NCBI GenBank assembly: GCA_006844765.1
Contig: SPJV01000017.1
Coordinates: 1 to 30,848, forward strand
Reading direction: 5' to 3'
Length of the DNA stretch: 30,848 nucleotides
From: Alphaproteobacteria bacterium
Lineage (GTDB): Bacteria; Pseudomonadota; Alphaproteobacteria; UBA8366; Aestuariispiraceae
A program made the position numbers and the translations under genes. Positions within the stretch are counted from its first letter, which is position 1. The number at the start of each line of letters is the position of its first letter. Shown here piece after piece: positions 23,036-30,848 of this stretch. The notes under the pieces are model-generated. The model saw only the letters and a program-made list of their open reading frames with translations, was not told where the DNA came from and did not search any database.

Positions 23036-24067
23036 ATGAGAAGCAGCAAAATCATTCATATCGTCGGCTGTCACGCAGAAGGTGAGGTCGGGGATGTCAT
23101 CGTGGGCGGTGTTAAACCACCGCCTGGGGAAACCATTTGGGATCAACGCCGCCACATTGCCGAGGATGGCACACTCCGCGCTTTTGTTCTGAAAGAGCCG
23201 CGGGGCGGGGTATTCCGGCATGTGAATCTTTTGGTCCCGCCAAAACATCCCGATGCGGATATGGGTTGGATCGTCATGGAGCCGGAGGATACCCCGCCCA
23301 TGTCCGGGTCCAATTCCATGTGCGTTTCAACGGTCCTTGTTGATACCGGCATCATTCCGATGCAAGAACCGGAGACCTTGATCCGCCTAGAGGCACCGGG
23401 CGGACTGGTCGAAGCGCGGGTTGCCTGTCGGGATGGCAAGGCCAAGTCCGTGACAATCCGCAATGTCCCGTCCTTCGTCGACAAGATGGATGCCATGATC
23501 GAGGTTGAGGGAATTGGGACACTCCAAGTCGATACGGCTTATGGCGGCGATAGCTTTGTCATTGCCGATGCCAAATCGTTGGGCTTTGCAATTATGCCGG
23601 ATGAAGCGCGCGATCTCGCCAAAACAGGCGTCAAGATCACCAAGGCCGCGAATGAACAACTTGGTTTCAGCCATCCGGAACAGCCGGAATGGGATCATAT
23701 CTCCTTCTGTGAAATCGCCGCACCGGTCGAAATCATTGACGGTGTAAAGACCGGACGTAACGCTGTTGCGATCCAGCCCGGAAAACTCGACCGTTCGCCC
23801 TGCGGCACCGGGTGTTCAGCCCGCATGGCGGTTCTTCGCGCGAAGGGCATGCTGGAGATCGGGGAACGTTTCACAGGGATTTCGATCATCGACAGCCGCT
23901 TCGAGTGTCGTATCCTCGAAGAAACAACAGTCGCAGGGAAACCAGCGATCACCCCTGAGCTGACCGGTCGCGCCTGGGTTACCGAAACGAAGCAATTGAT
24001 GCTGGATCCGGAGGATCCCTGGCCCGGCGGCTACAAGCTATCCGACACCTGGCCAAAGATCAGCTAA
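23036..24067 (+). CDS. Proline racemase family enzyme, probable trans-3-hydroxy-L-proline dehydratase or hydroxyproline epimerase
   Basis: A 343-residue protein of the proline racemase/hydroxyproline epimerase superfamily. The first catalytic position, cysteine in classical racemases (MCGH), is Ser90 here (PMSGSNSMCVSTV). The second is Cys256 in DRSPCGTGCSARM. Ser/Cys, Cys/Cys and Cys/Thr versions are known in the family, and the pair determines racemase, epimerase or dehydratase chemistry; the reaction is inferred. The next gene is an ornithine-cyclodeaminase-family reductase, the usual partner of trans-3-hydroxyproline dehydratase. The frame is open back to 22844 through the terminator, but MRSSKIIHIVGCHAEGEVGDV at 23036 is the family start. 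No Shine-Dalgarno sequence precedes it. Confidence 0.85.
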   Translation: MRSSKIIHIVGCHAEGEVGDVIVGGVKPPPGETIWDQRRHIAEDGTLRAFVLKEPRGGVFRHVNLLVPPKHPDADMGWIVMEPEDTPPMSGSNSMCVSTVLVDTGIIPMQEPETLIRLEAPGGLVEARVACRDGKAKSVTIRNVPSFVDKMDAMIEVEGIGTLQVDTAYGGDSFVIADAKSLGFAIMPDEARDLAKTGVKITKAANEQLGFSHPEQPEWDHISFCEIAAPVEIIDGVKTGRNAVAIQPGKLDRSPCGTGCSARMAVLRAKGMLEIGERFTGISIIDSRFECRILEETTVAGKPAITPELTGRAWVTETKQLMLDPEDPWPGGYKLSDTWPKIS

Positions 24068-24103
24068 CCTGAACAGGCCGACAAGCATCTGAGAGGCAAT
24101 ACC

Positions 24104-25045
24104 ATGAAATTCCTTGATGCGGAGGCTGTCCACGCCGCCCTCGATTATCCAAGTCTGATTGATCATTTGATCGAACACCACAAACGCGATGTGCAGGATC
24201 AAAAGTCCGTTGTCATGGATACGCCGGATCCGTCCGGCGAGACGAACTATTTCCTGAGCCTGCCTGCCTGGCGCCATGGGGAAGCCGCAGCGGCAAAGCT
24301 GGTCACAGTCTTTCCCAACAATGAAAAGAACGGCTCCGGCCTGCCATCTGTTCATGCGGTGGTGGTGATGTTCGATGGCACGGATGGACGGCCGGTCATG
24401 GTGGCAGACGGCACCGCGATCACCCTTCGCAAAACAGCGGCGGACTCAGGAATGGGTGCCAAGATCCTGGCCCCCCCAAATCCGGAACGCATGCTGATGG
24501 TTGGGGCCGGCGCCATGGCACCGCATCTGATCATGGCGCATCTGGCAGCCCGTCCGAGCCTGCGCCATGTATCGATCTGGAATCGGTCGCCCGCCCGTGC
24601 AGAAGCCCTTGCAGCATCCATGGACTTGGCAGGAATTGAAATCAGCGCCACATCCGATATTGAAGGGGAAGCCCGTGCGGCGGACATCATTTCCTGCGCG
24701 ACCATGGCAACCGAGCCGGTCATCCAAGGTGACTGGTTAAAGCCCGGCGCGCATTTGGATCTGGTGGGGAGCTTCCGCAAGGACATGCGCGAATGTGACG
24801 CTAAAGCGTTGCAGCGCTGCTCCCTTTTTGTCGATTCCCGTTGGAGCGCCGTGCAAGAATGCGGGGAAATCTCTCAAGCCATGAAGGCAGGGGCTATCCA
24901 ACAATCGGATATTCGCGCGGATGCCTTCGAACTGGCCAAAGGGGCGACTGGGCGCTCAGGTGACGATGAGATCACCCTTTTCAAGAACGGTGGCGGCGGG
25001 CATCTCGACCTGATGGTAGCGCAGATACTGGCGAATTATTCGTGA
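24104..25045 (+). CDS. Ornithine cyclodeaminase/mu-crystallin family; probable delta1-pyrroline-2-carboxylate reductase
   Basis: A 313-residue NAD(P)-dependent enzyme. The Rossmann motif GAGAMAPHLIMAHLA begins at residue 134, preceded by ADGTAITLRKTAADSG (101-116), which in the family contacts the substrate carboxylate. The C-terminal region DLVGSFRKDMRECD is also conserved. Members are ornithine cyclodeaminases, alanine dehydrogenases or delta1-pyrroline-2-carboxylate (ketimine) reductases. Adjacency to a hydroxyproline-type dehydratase makes the last the best guess: the dehydratase product cyclises to pyrroline-2-carboxylate, which is reduced to L-proline. It starts 36 bases after the racemase-family gene with GAGAGG at proper spacing, forming an operon. 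Confidence 0.85.
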   Translation: MKFLDAEAVHAALDYPSLIDHLIEHHKRDVQDQKSVVMDTPDPSGETNYFLSLPAWRHGEAAAAKLVTVFPNNEKNGSGLPSVHAVVVMFDGTDGRPVMVADGTAITLRKTAADSGMGAKILAPPNPERMLMVGAGAMAPHLIMAHLAARPSLRHVSIWNRSPARAEALAASMDLAGIEISATSDIEGEARAADIISCATMATEPVIQGDWLKPGAHLDLVGSFRKDMRECDAKALQRCSLFVDSRWSAVQECGEISQAMKAGAIQQSDIRADAFELAKGATGRSGDDEITLFKNGGGGHLDLMVAQILANYS

Positions 25046-25096
25046 CCATAATTCAATAGTCGCCAGTCCTTTTCGGTGATAAGCCGGTAGAAGAGA

Positions 25097-25102
25097 TATA
25101 AT
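25097..25102 (+). promoter_or_regulatory. Possible -10 element before the third-operon EamA gene
   Basis: A perfect TATAAT (25097-25102) sits 20 bases before the GTG start of the EamA gene. The nearest -35-like sequence, TCGGTG with an 18-base spacer, is poor. It may provide some expression of the transporter independent of the upstream catabolic genes. Confidence 0.25.
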
Positions 25103-25122
25103 CGCGTAAAGGATACTGGATA

Positions 25123-26082
25123 GTGGCGCCGCGTGAGGAAGTCACCACGCCTGCCGGCGCCGATACCCAATCGGACGCCCCTGATAACCGAGCACGGCTT
25201 TTCGGGATGAGCCTGATCATCTTCAGTTCGGTCATGATCAGTTTCGGGGGCCTGATCTCACGTAACATCGAAGATGCGGACGCGTGGCAGCTCAACATCT
25301 ACCGCGGCGCCTCTACCTTGCTGGTGACCGGTTTGGTCCTGATTTTCCGTTACCGGACGCGCGTGATTCCAAAAATCAGGCAGATCGGCCGCGCCGGTTT
25401 CGTCGGCGCCTGCTTCCTGACAGTTGCCGGCGTTGCCTTCATGCAATCGATCACCAGCACGACCATCGCAAATTCCTTATTCACGCTGTCCGCAATCCCG
25501 TTTATCACAGCCGCGCTTGCCTGGATTTTCCTGCGTGAACCGCTGAAGCGTATCACGGTCATCACCATGGTCGTCGCCGCGGCCGGGATCGGCGTCATGC
25601 AAATGGAGGGGCTCGGCGGTGGATCCCTCTACGGCAATGCCATGGCCTTGCTCACCGCCATCGGCTTTTCAACCTATGCCGTCATTATCCGACGAAACCG
25701 TAACGTCGACATGTTACCGGCACTGGTAACATCGAGCCTCATGCTGTGCACCATAGCCCTTGCGATGCGCATCGGTGATTGGAGCATATCCTGGTGGGAT
25801 ATCCTGATGTGCTTCATCTGGGGCGGTGTACTGTCCGGAGCGGGAAGTGTCATGTTCGTCGCTGCATCCAGACTATTGGTGGCCGCAGAACTAACCTTCT
25901 TCATGCTTTTGGAGTTTGCTCTGGGGCCGATCTGGGTATGGCTATTCGTCAATGAAGTCCCCTCACAATGGGGTCTGATCGGCGGTGCCTTGATCATGGG
26001 TGCGGTCCTGGTCCGCACCCTTGTCCAAGTCCGCGATGCCCAAAAGGTCGCGAAACGTGGCCGTCTCGCCGGCCCGATATAG
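25123..26082 (+). CDS. EamA/DMT-family transporter
   Basis: A 319-residue membrane protein with a hydrophilic N terminus of about 25 residues, then ten helices in two EamA repeats. LFGMSLIIFSSVMISFGGLISRNIEDADAWQLNIYRG opens the first and LTAIGFSTYAVIIRRNRNVDMLPALVTSSL the second. LLEFALGPIWVWLFVNEVPS is the conserved end of repeat two. The GTG at 25123 has AAAGGA about 9 bases upstream. The gene follows the pyrroline-carboxylate-reductase-like gene by 77 bases and may handle the same imino acid or its product, an inference from position. It converges on the threonine synthase gene with 23 bases between stops. Confidence 0.87.
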   Translation: MAPREEVTTPAGADTQSDAPDNRARLFGMSLIIFSSVMISFGGLISRNIEDADAWQLNIYRGASTLLVTGLVLIFRYRTRVIPKIRQIGRAGFVGACFLTVAGVAFMQSITSTTIANSLFTLSAIPFITAALAWIFLREPLKRITVITMVVAAAGIGVMQMEGLGGGSLYGNAMALLTAIGFSTYAVIIRRNRNVDMLPALVTSSLMLCTIALAMRIGDWSISWWDILMCFIWGGVLSGAGSVMFVAASRLLVAAELTFFMLLEFALGPIWVWLFVNEVPSQWGLIGGALIMGAVLVRTLVQVRDAQKVAKRGRLAGPI

Positions 26083-26105
26083 GGTTTTTCCCCGGCTTGG
26101 CGAAA

Positions 26106-27335
26106 TCAGAACTGCCCGTAATCAATCGTCTGATGTCTATCCAGGCTTTGGTCGGCGCCCGGCATCGGGTATTTGAGGCCCGTCGCACAGTTATAGAGGA
26201 CGCATTCATCATCTGCGGAGACCCGGCCATCACGCCGCGCGGCTTCATAGGCCGCCAGGGTTGCCGCCCCTTCCGGGCAAAGCAGCATGCCGTGGTCTTT
26301 TGCAGCCCGATCACGGGCATCCATGATGGTCGGGTCATCAATCGCCTGCGCCCAGCCGTCACTCTCCCGCACCGCCCGCAATATCAGGAAGTCACCAACC
26401 GCGATCGGCACACGGATGCCAGCCGCTTCCGTATGCGCATTTTCCCATAGTGGAGCGTGTTCCTCGCCTTCTTCCCAGGCCTTGACGATGGGCGCGCATC
26501 CCGTTGCCTGGACCGCAACCATCTTCGGCCGCTTGGAGCCGATCCAGCCCATCCGCTCCAGCTCATCAAATGCCTTCCACATACCGATCAAACCGGTCCC
26601 GCCACCCGTCGGATAGAAAATCACATCCGGCACGCGCCAGCCAAGCTGCTCGGCAAGTTCCAGTCCCATGGTCTTCTTGCCTTCGATCCGATAGGGCTCC
26701 TTCAAGGTTGAGACATCGAACCAGCCCGTCGCGGCTTTCCCTTCACCAACGATCTTTCCGCAATCATTGATCAGACCGTTGACCCGATAGACATCGGCGC
26801 CTTGCAGCGCGATTTCCCGCACATTGACCTCCGGTGTATCGGCTGGGCAGAAAATCGTCGTTCGCATCCCACCGCGCGAGGCGTAGGCCGCCATCGCCGC
26901 CCCGGCATTCCCATTGGTCGGCATGGCAAGATGGTTAATCCCGAATTCCTTTGCCATGGATACCGCAAGCGCCAAGCCCCGCGCCTTGAAAGACCCCGTC
27001 GGCAAGCGGCCTTCATCCTTCACGATCAAAGTGCCCGGCTTCTCCGCCATGCCATCCAAGGGCATGAGTGGCGTCATCACCTCGCCAAGCGAAATCACAT
27101 TGGTTGTCTTCCGCACCGGCAGAAATTCGCGATATCGCCAGAACCCGCCGGTCCGCTGCGCCAGTGTCTCCTTATCCAGCGCCCCTTTCAGGGCCTCCAG
27201 ATCATAGCGGACCAGTATGGGCTTCCCAGCAGAGGAAAGACCATGCGGCGTGTCCGCTTCATACCGCTCCCCCGTCATCGAGCATTCAAGATGGGTCACG
27301 AAAGTCGGGAATTCTTGGGTCGCGGGAAGGGACAT
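26106..27335 (-). CDS. Threonine synthase (PLP-dependent, fold type II)
   Basis: A 409-residue enzyme of the threonine synthase/PALP family. It has an N-terminal arm with LECSMTGERY (16-25), the PLP lysine Lys117 in RLPTGSFKARG, the cofactor-binding asparagine loop PTNGNAGAAMAAYASRG (139-155) and the phosphate-binding FYPTGGGTGLIG (about 244-255). It would convert O-phospho-L-homoserine to L-threonine. Closely related PALP enzymes (diaminopropionate ammonia-lyase, cysteate synthase) exist, so thrC is not assigned firmly. GGAGC precedes the ATG. The histidine kinase gene ends 65 bases upstream on the same strand; a shared transcript is possible. Confidence 0.85.
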   Translation of the reverse strand: MSLPATQEFPTFVTHLECSMTGERYEADTPHGLSSAGKPILVRYDLEALKGALDKETLAQRTGGFWRYREFLPVRKTTNVISLGEVMTPLMPLDGMAEKPGTLIVKDEGRLPTGSFKARGLALAVSMAKEFGINHLAMPTNGNAGAAMAAYASRGGMRTTIFCPADTPEVNVREIALQGADVYRVNGLINDCGKIVGEGKAATGWFDVSTLKEPYRIEGKKTMGLELAEQLGWRVPDVIFYPTGGGTGLIGMWKAFDELERMGWIGSKRPKMVAVQATGCAPIVKAWEEGEEHAPLWENAHTEAAGIRVPIAVGDFLILRAVRESDGWAQAIDDPTIMDARDRAAKDHGMLLCPEGAATLAAYEAARRDGRVSADDECVLYNCATGLKYPMPGADQSLDRHQTIDYGQF

Positions 27336-27400
27336 CGATCTGCTCCACTGATTTTAACACTGTCGAACGGCAGGCGAGACTAAACAGAGTTACGGCAAAC

Positions 27401-28765
27401 TCAAACAGGCAATCTAATGCGGGCGCGCAACCCACCATGGGGCGAGTCTTCCAGGAAGATTTCGCCGCCATGCGCGCGTACCACATCCCGGGTCAATGAC
27501 AGACCGAGCCCGGTACCACCGGTTGCCGGATTACGTGATGTTTCCAAACGATAGAAAGGCCGGAAGGCATCTTCGCGCTGGTCTTCAGGGATGCCTGGGC
27601 CATCGTCATCGACGGAGACTTCGACCGCATCACCCCGGCGTCCACAGCGCAGCCAGATATTCTCACCATAGCGATTGGCATTGGCGATCAGATTGTCGAC
27701 ACATCGACGGAAGGCTTCAGGCTTCAGCCAAGTGACGATTGAGCCTTCAACATGGCAGTCGATCGATATGGCCCCGGCACGCCATTTCGCGCCGATGTCA
27801 GACACCAGTTCCGTCAGATCGCATTCGACTGATTTCTCCGACCCCTCACCCCGTGCGAAGGTCAGATAGCCTTCGATCATCTTCTCCATTTCGGAGACAT
27901 TGGCTTTGAGCTCCGCTGTCTCCGGACTTTCCCCCAACATGGCGAGCTGCAGCTTCATCCGTGTAATTGGGGTGCGGAGATCATGGCTGACCCCGGACAG
28001 CATATCTGTGCGCTGACGGATTTGGCGGCGAATACGCTCCGACATCAGGTTGAAGGCGCTGGCTGCCTGACGAACTTCTGTTGAGCCTTCCGGTTTAAAA
28101 TCTTCTTCCGGCTCACGACCCTTACCAAAGCTGTCCACGGCGAGCGCCAAACGGCGGATCGGCTTGACCTGATTGCGCATGAAAATCGAGGCGACAGCAA
28201 ACAGGATCAGCGATGTTCCAATCATCCACATGATGAAGACATAGGTCGTGGAGCTAAACAGCCTGCTTCCGGGAACCACCACCTTCAACACCCCATCCGC
28301 AAGCTGGAAGTCGATGATGACTTTCTCCGTAAACTTCGCACTATCGATCATATGCGGCAGTTGAATGCGTTCCAACAGGGCGGCGGAGAGCAGGCGATCC
28401 AATAAGCCATCCTCGTGATCCCGTTCGTTCTTCAGAATCTCACCGGGATGGAGGGTTAGGGTCAGCTCCATATTCCGCAAAGCCATATTGAAGATACGCT
28501 GGGTTTCGTCCGGGACGCGGTGCATTTCCTCCAAGACATAGGAGATGTCCCCGGCCAGGCTGGAGGCCAGCCGCCACGTGATCGTATCCCAGTGCTTGTC
28601 GTAGAAAATCCAGGCCGACACCGCCTGCAGCAGGATCAACGGCGTTACGATGATCATCAAGGCGCGTCCGAACAAGGTGCGTGGCAACAGCCCCTTAACG
28701 AAGATACGGACGATCCGCACCCAACTTAATGCGCGGTTCCTGATGCTGTCGGAATGCGCCATCAA
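27401..28765 (-). CDS. EnvZ-type sensor histidine kinase
   Basis: A 454-residue inner-membrane kinase. One helix lies at about residues 33-55. A periplasmic domain of about 115 residues, rich in charged residues, follows, then a second helix at about 175-197. A HAMP domain (198-252) precedes the HisKA segment with phospho-acceptor His261 in GVSHDLRTPITRMKL. The ATP-binding domain has the N box NLIANANRYG (358-367), DDGPGIPE (387-394) and GGTGLGLSL (416-424). It senses an unknown envelope or osmotic signal and phosphorylates the regulator encoded just upstream, whose stop overlaps its start by 4 bases. Confidence 0.93.
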   Translation of the reverse strand: MMAHSDSIRNRALSWVRIVRIFVKGLLPRTLFGRALMIIVTPLILLQAVSAWIFYDKHWDTITWRLASSLAGDISYVLEEMHRVPDETQRIFNMALRNMELTLTLHPGEILKNERDHEDGLLDRLLSAALLERIQLPHMIDSAKFTEKVIIDFQLADGVLKVVVPGSRLFSSTTYVFIMWMIGTSLILFAVASIFMRNQVKPIRRLALAVDSFGKGREPEEDFKPEGSTEVRQAASAFNLMSERIRRQIRQRTDMLSGVSHDLRTPITRMKLQLAMLGESPETAELKANVSEMEKMIEGYLTFARGEGSEKSVECDLTELVSDIGAKWRAGAISIDCHVEGSIVTWLKPEAFRRCVDNLIANANRYGENIWLRCGRRGDAVEVSVDDDGPGIPEDQREDAFRPFYRLETSRNPATGGTGLGLSLTRDVVRAHGGEIFLEDSPHGGLRARIRLPV

Positions 28766-29448
28766 TCAGGCCTCAAAACATAGCCGCGACCGCGAATTGT
28801 CTGAAGATAGCGCGGCAATCGGGGGTCCGGCTCAATCTTGCGTCGCAAGCGCGTCACCTGAACATCGACAGTCCTGTCGCCGCCTTCAATCTCGCAAAGC
28901 TGTGTCAGCTCTTCACGGCTCATGATCCGGCCGGGCTCGCTTGCCAAGGCCCGTAACAGAGCGGTTTCGGTTGTGGTAAGACGCATTGGCGTATCGCCAT
29001 CCAATAACAGCTCCCGCGCCAAATCGAAACGAAACTGCCCAATTTCGACCAGAGCTGCCGACATCGGCGCTTCCGGCTCCGGTGCCCGGCGCAAAATGGA
29101 TTGAATTCTCAGAACAAGCTCGCGGGGCTCGAAAGGCTTCGACAGATAGTCATCAGCCCCCGCTTCCAGCCCGGCAATGCGCGATTCCGTTTCCCCCATC
29201 GCCGTTAGCATAAGGATCGGGGTGCGATTGGAAAGCCGCAGGGAGGCGGCGAATTCCAATCCGGTCTCTCCGGGCATCATGATGTCCAGAACGATCAGAT
29301 CGAAATGCAGCCCCGCCATTTTCGCCCGGGCATCGGCTGCGTCTGCAGCCCCTGTCACCATAAAGCCTTCCTTGCGCAGGTAATCCCGCAGAAGATCGCG
29401 CAGGCGATCATCATCATCGACGACAAGGATATGCGTATCAGCGGTCAT
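28762..29448 (-). CDS. OmpR-family response regulator
   Basis: A 228-residue two-domain regulator. The receiver domain (about 5-118) carries acidic residues Asp11-Asp13, phospho-acceptor Asp55 (VLDIMMPG), Thr82 and Lys104 (SKPF). The C-terminal winged helix contains LTTTETALLRALASEPG, REELTQL and VTRLRRKIEPDP, then TIRGRGYVL at the end. It pairs with the EnvZ-type kinase downstream (4-base overlap). The regulon is unknown; OmpR relatives in alphaproteobacteria regulate envelope, porin and pH responses. The asparagine synthetase ends only 17 bases upstream, and no clear ribosome-binding site is seen, which suggests translational coupling or a shared transcript. Confidence 0.93.
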   Translation of the reverse strand: MTADTHILVVDDDDRLRDLLRDYLRKEGFMVTGAADAADARAKMAGLHFDLIVLDIMMPGETGLEFAASLRLSNRTPILMLTAMGETESRIAGLEAGADDYLSKPFEPRELVLRIQSILRRAPEPEAPMSAALVEIGQFRFDLARELLLDGDTPMRLTTTETALLRALASEPGRIMSREELTQLCEIEGGDRTVDVQVTRLRRKIEPDPRLPRYLQTIRGRGYVLRPD

Positions 29449-29465
29449 AACGGTGCCAGTCTATC

Positions 29466-30848
29466 CTATAGCCAACGCCCGGCCCAGGCCTGGAGCATAA
29501 GGGCAGCCCAGATATCTTCCTGCCGATTTCCCCGGCCCGCAATCAGATCATCCCAGGCTTTTCGGACCGGTGCGGTTTCCAAAAGACCGTGATTTGATAG
29601 CGCTGAAGGCGACAAAAGCTCTTCCGCCCATTCCCGCAATGGACCGGTCAACCACGCGGTCAAAGGAACAGCGAAGCCGCTCTTTGGCCGATCGATCAGG
29701 GCCTTGGGAACATGCCGATACAAGACCTGCCGCAACAACCATTTCGATTGGCCATCCCGAAGCTTGAAGCGCGTTGGCAGTCGCCAGGCGAGCTCAACCA
29801 CCCGATGGTCCAACAGCGGTACACGTGCTTCCAGGCTGACCGCCATGCTGGCCCGGTCGACCTTGGTGAGAATATCGTCCGGCAGATAGGTTCGGCTATC
29901 CCAATAGGCTGCTTCCGCAGAGGGATCGAGGCCACCCGGCGCATCCGGCAGGGTTGTTCCCTCTAAACCCGGATAATCTGCCCAATGACTGACGACCCCC
30001 AGATATCGATCATGTCTGTTCCGGGCGGAAAGCGCCGTGGCGAGCTTATGCGCCTTATCACCGGCGAGGCGCGGTCGGCGACCCTCCGGAATGAACTGTG
30101 CCAAGCCGTCATAGACACTGCCCGGAACCGCCGCCATCGCGCCGGCAACGGCACGACGCAGGGGGCGGGGAATAGCGCCAGCCCTGGCCTCAAGCGCTGC
30201 TAGGGCGCGATGCCGGTTATATCCGAAGAAAACCTCGTCTCCGCCATCGCCACTCAAGGCAACAGTGACCTCTTCGCGTGCCATACGACTGACCAGATAG
30301 GTCGGCAGCGCAGACGAATCCGCAAAAGGTGCATCATACCAATCCGGCAGAGAGGGGATGAGGTCGAGCGCATCATCAGGGCTAAGCGTCAGCGTCCGAT
30401 GTTCCGTCCCCAAATGTTTGGCGACGGCAGCCGCCTGATCCGCTTCATTGAAGCCTGCCGCATCAAATCCGATTGTATAGGTCTTCACTGGCCGATCCGA
30501 GGTCGCGGCCATCAGGGCGACAACAGCAGAGCTATCGACACCGCCGGAGAGGAGAGCCCCCAGCGGAACATCGGCGACCATCCGCTGCGAGACCGCAAGC
30601 GAGAGAACCTCTTCCATCGCCTCAATGGCGTCTTGATCCTCCATGGTGTCTAGCGGCTGCGACGCGACCGCCGCCATATCCCAATAGCGATCTTTCCGAA
30701 CGGTTCCCTGGGCGTCGATTTCGACAAGGCAACCCGGCTCCAAGACCGAGATATCCGCATATCCGCTCTTCGGAGCGGGCACATAAAGGTGGCTCAAGAA
30801 CCCGGCGATTGCGGTATGATCAGGCTTGGCGTCAAAACCCGGATGGGC
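29466..30848 (-). CDS. asnB: Asparagine synthase (glutamine-hydrolysing), 5'-truncated by the window end
   Basis: 460 residues of an AsnB-like protein whose N-terminal glutaminase part lies outside the window. The visible N-terminal end still carries the linker AHPGFDAKPDHTAIAGFLSH and the typical YVPAP...LEPG segment. The synthetase domain follows with the ATP pyrophosphatase loop LLSGGVDSS (about residues 100-107 of the fragment), SGDGGDEVFFGYNRHR and LPDDILTKVDRASMAVSLEARVPLLDHR. It converts aspartate to asparagine using glutamine, or transfers amide groups in polysaccharide or peptide modification, as many exopolysaccharide-linked AsnB homologues may. The stop is 17 bases upstream of the response regulator. 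Confidence 0.88.
   Translation of the reverse strand, partial: AHPGFDAKPDHTAIAGFLSHLYVPAPKSGYADISVLEPGCLVEIDAQGTVRKDRYWDMAAVASQPLDTMEDQDAIEAMEEVLSLAVSQRMVADVPLGALLSGGVDSSAVVALMAATSDRPVKTYTIGFDAAGFNEADQAAAVAKHLGTEHRTLTLSPDDALDLIPSLPDWYDAPFADSSALPTYLVSRMAREEVTVALSGDGGDEVFFGYNRHRALAALEARAGAIPRPLRRAVAGAMAAVPGSVYDGLAQFIPEGRRPRLAGDKAHKLATALSARNRHDRYLGVVSHWADYPGLEGTTLPDAPGGLDPSAEAAYWDSRTYLPDDILTKVDRASMAVSLEARVPLLDHRVVELAWRLPTRFKLRDGQSKWLLRQVLYRHVPKALIDRPKSGFAVPLTAWLTGPLREWAEELLSPSALSNHGLLETAPVRKAWDDLIAGRGNRQEDIWAALMLQAWAGRWL

Noticed and set aside
22826..23248. 140-codon minus-strand frame across the RNA candidate and racemase start
   Set aside because: It is antisense to a conserved N terminus and runs through a terminator hairpin; no homologous features.

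Overview
The window is a gene-dense chromosomal segment of an alphaproteobacterium, most likely a marine or soil Rhodospirillales/Sneathiellales-like organism. The evidence is the rpe-heparinase II/III pair, the rpmI-rplT-pheS...pheT cluster, the moderately high GC, the many small-molecule exporters and the palindromic intergenic repeat typical of the class. No tRNA, rRNA, CRISPR array, insertion sequence, phage gene or integrase was seen. Almost all of the DNA is accounted for by 30 protein genes. No gene-free stretch exceeds 300 bases; the longest (22759-23035) holds a structured RNA candidate and a strong terminator.

Layout. 163-2264 (+): a TauE/SafE permease and a nucleotide-sugar 6-dehydrogenase. 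2273-6549 (-): EamA exporter, haloacetate-dehalogenase-like hydrolase, rpe, heparinase II/III protein (transcribed in that order). 6703-7935 (+): class-V glyoxylate-type aminotransferase, convergent with a GcvT/DmdA-like tetrahydrofolate methyltransferase (7961-9142, -) that lies behind a GcvA-like LysR gene. 10262-13476 (+): two tandem EamA exporters and an FAD amine oxidase. 13566-20394 (-): the translation cluster rpmI, rplT, pheS, then a GNAT and two 2-oxoglutarate/Fe(II) oxygenases, then pheT and a SiaC-family phosphoprotein. 20625-22758: PAS_5 protein (+), AEC permease (-), TerB protein (+). 22759-23035: candidate small RNA with LysR-type dyad upstream and intrinsic terminator. 23036-26082 (+): proline-racemase-family enzyme, ornithine-cyclodeaminase-family reductase and EamA transporter, readable as a 3-hydroxyproline (or related imino acid) catabolic unit. 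26106-30848 (-): asparagine synthetase (cut by the window end), OmpR/EnvZ-type two-component pair, threonine synthase.

How the genes fit together. The middle of the window leans towards amino-acid, methylated-compound and one-carbon metabolism (DmdA-like protein, glyoxylate aminotransferase, amine oxidase, hydroxyproline-type enzymes), surrounded by four EamA exporters. The housekeeping phe operon is interrupted by three accessory enzymes.

Most unusual non-coding signals: (1) a compact multi-hairpin RNA with C-rich loops and a perfect 11-bp terminator at 22869-22998, with a perfect dyad centred about 65 bases upstream of its inferred start; (2) three separate arrays of short degenerate tandem repeats (12, 18 and 16 bp) lying in or just after gene 3' ends, two of which carry the stop codons themselves. 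No complete new multi-gene system could be identified; the RNA element is the best candidate for something undescribed.
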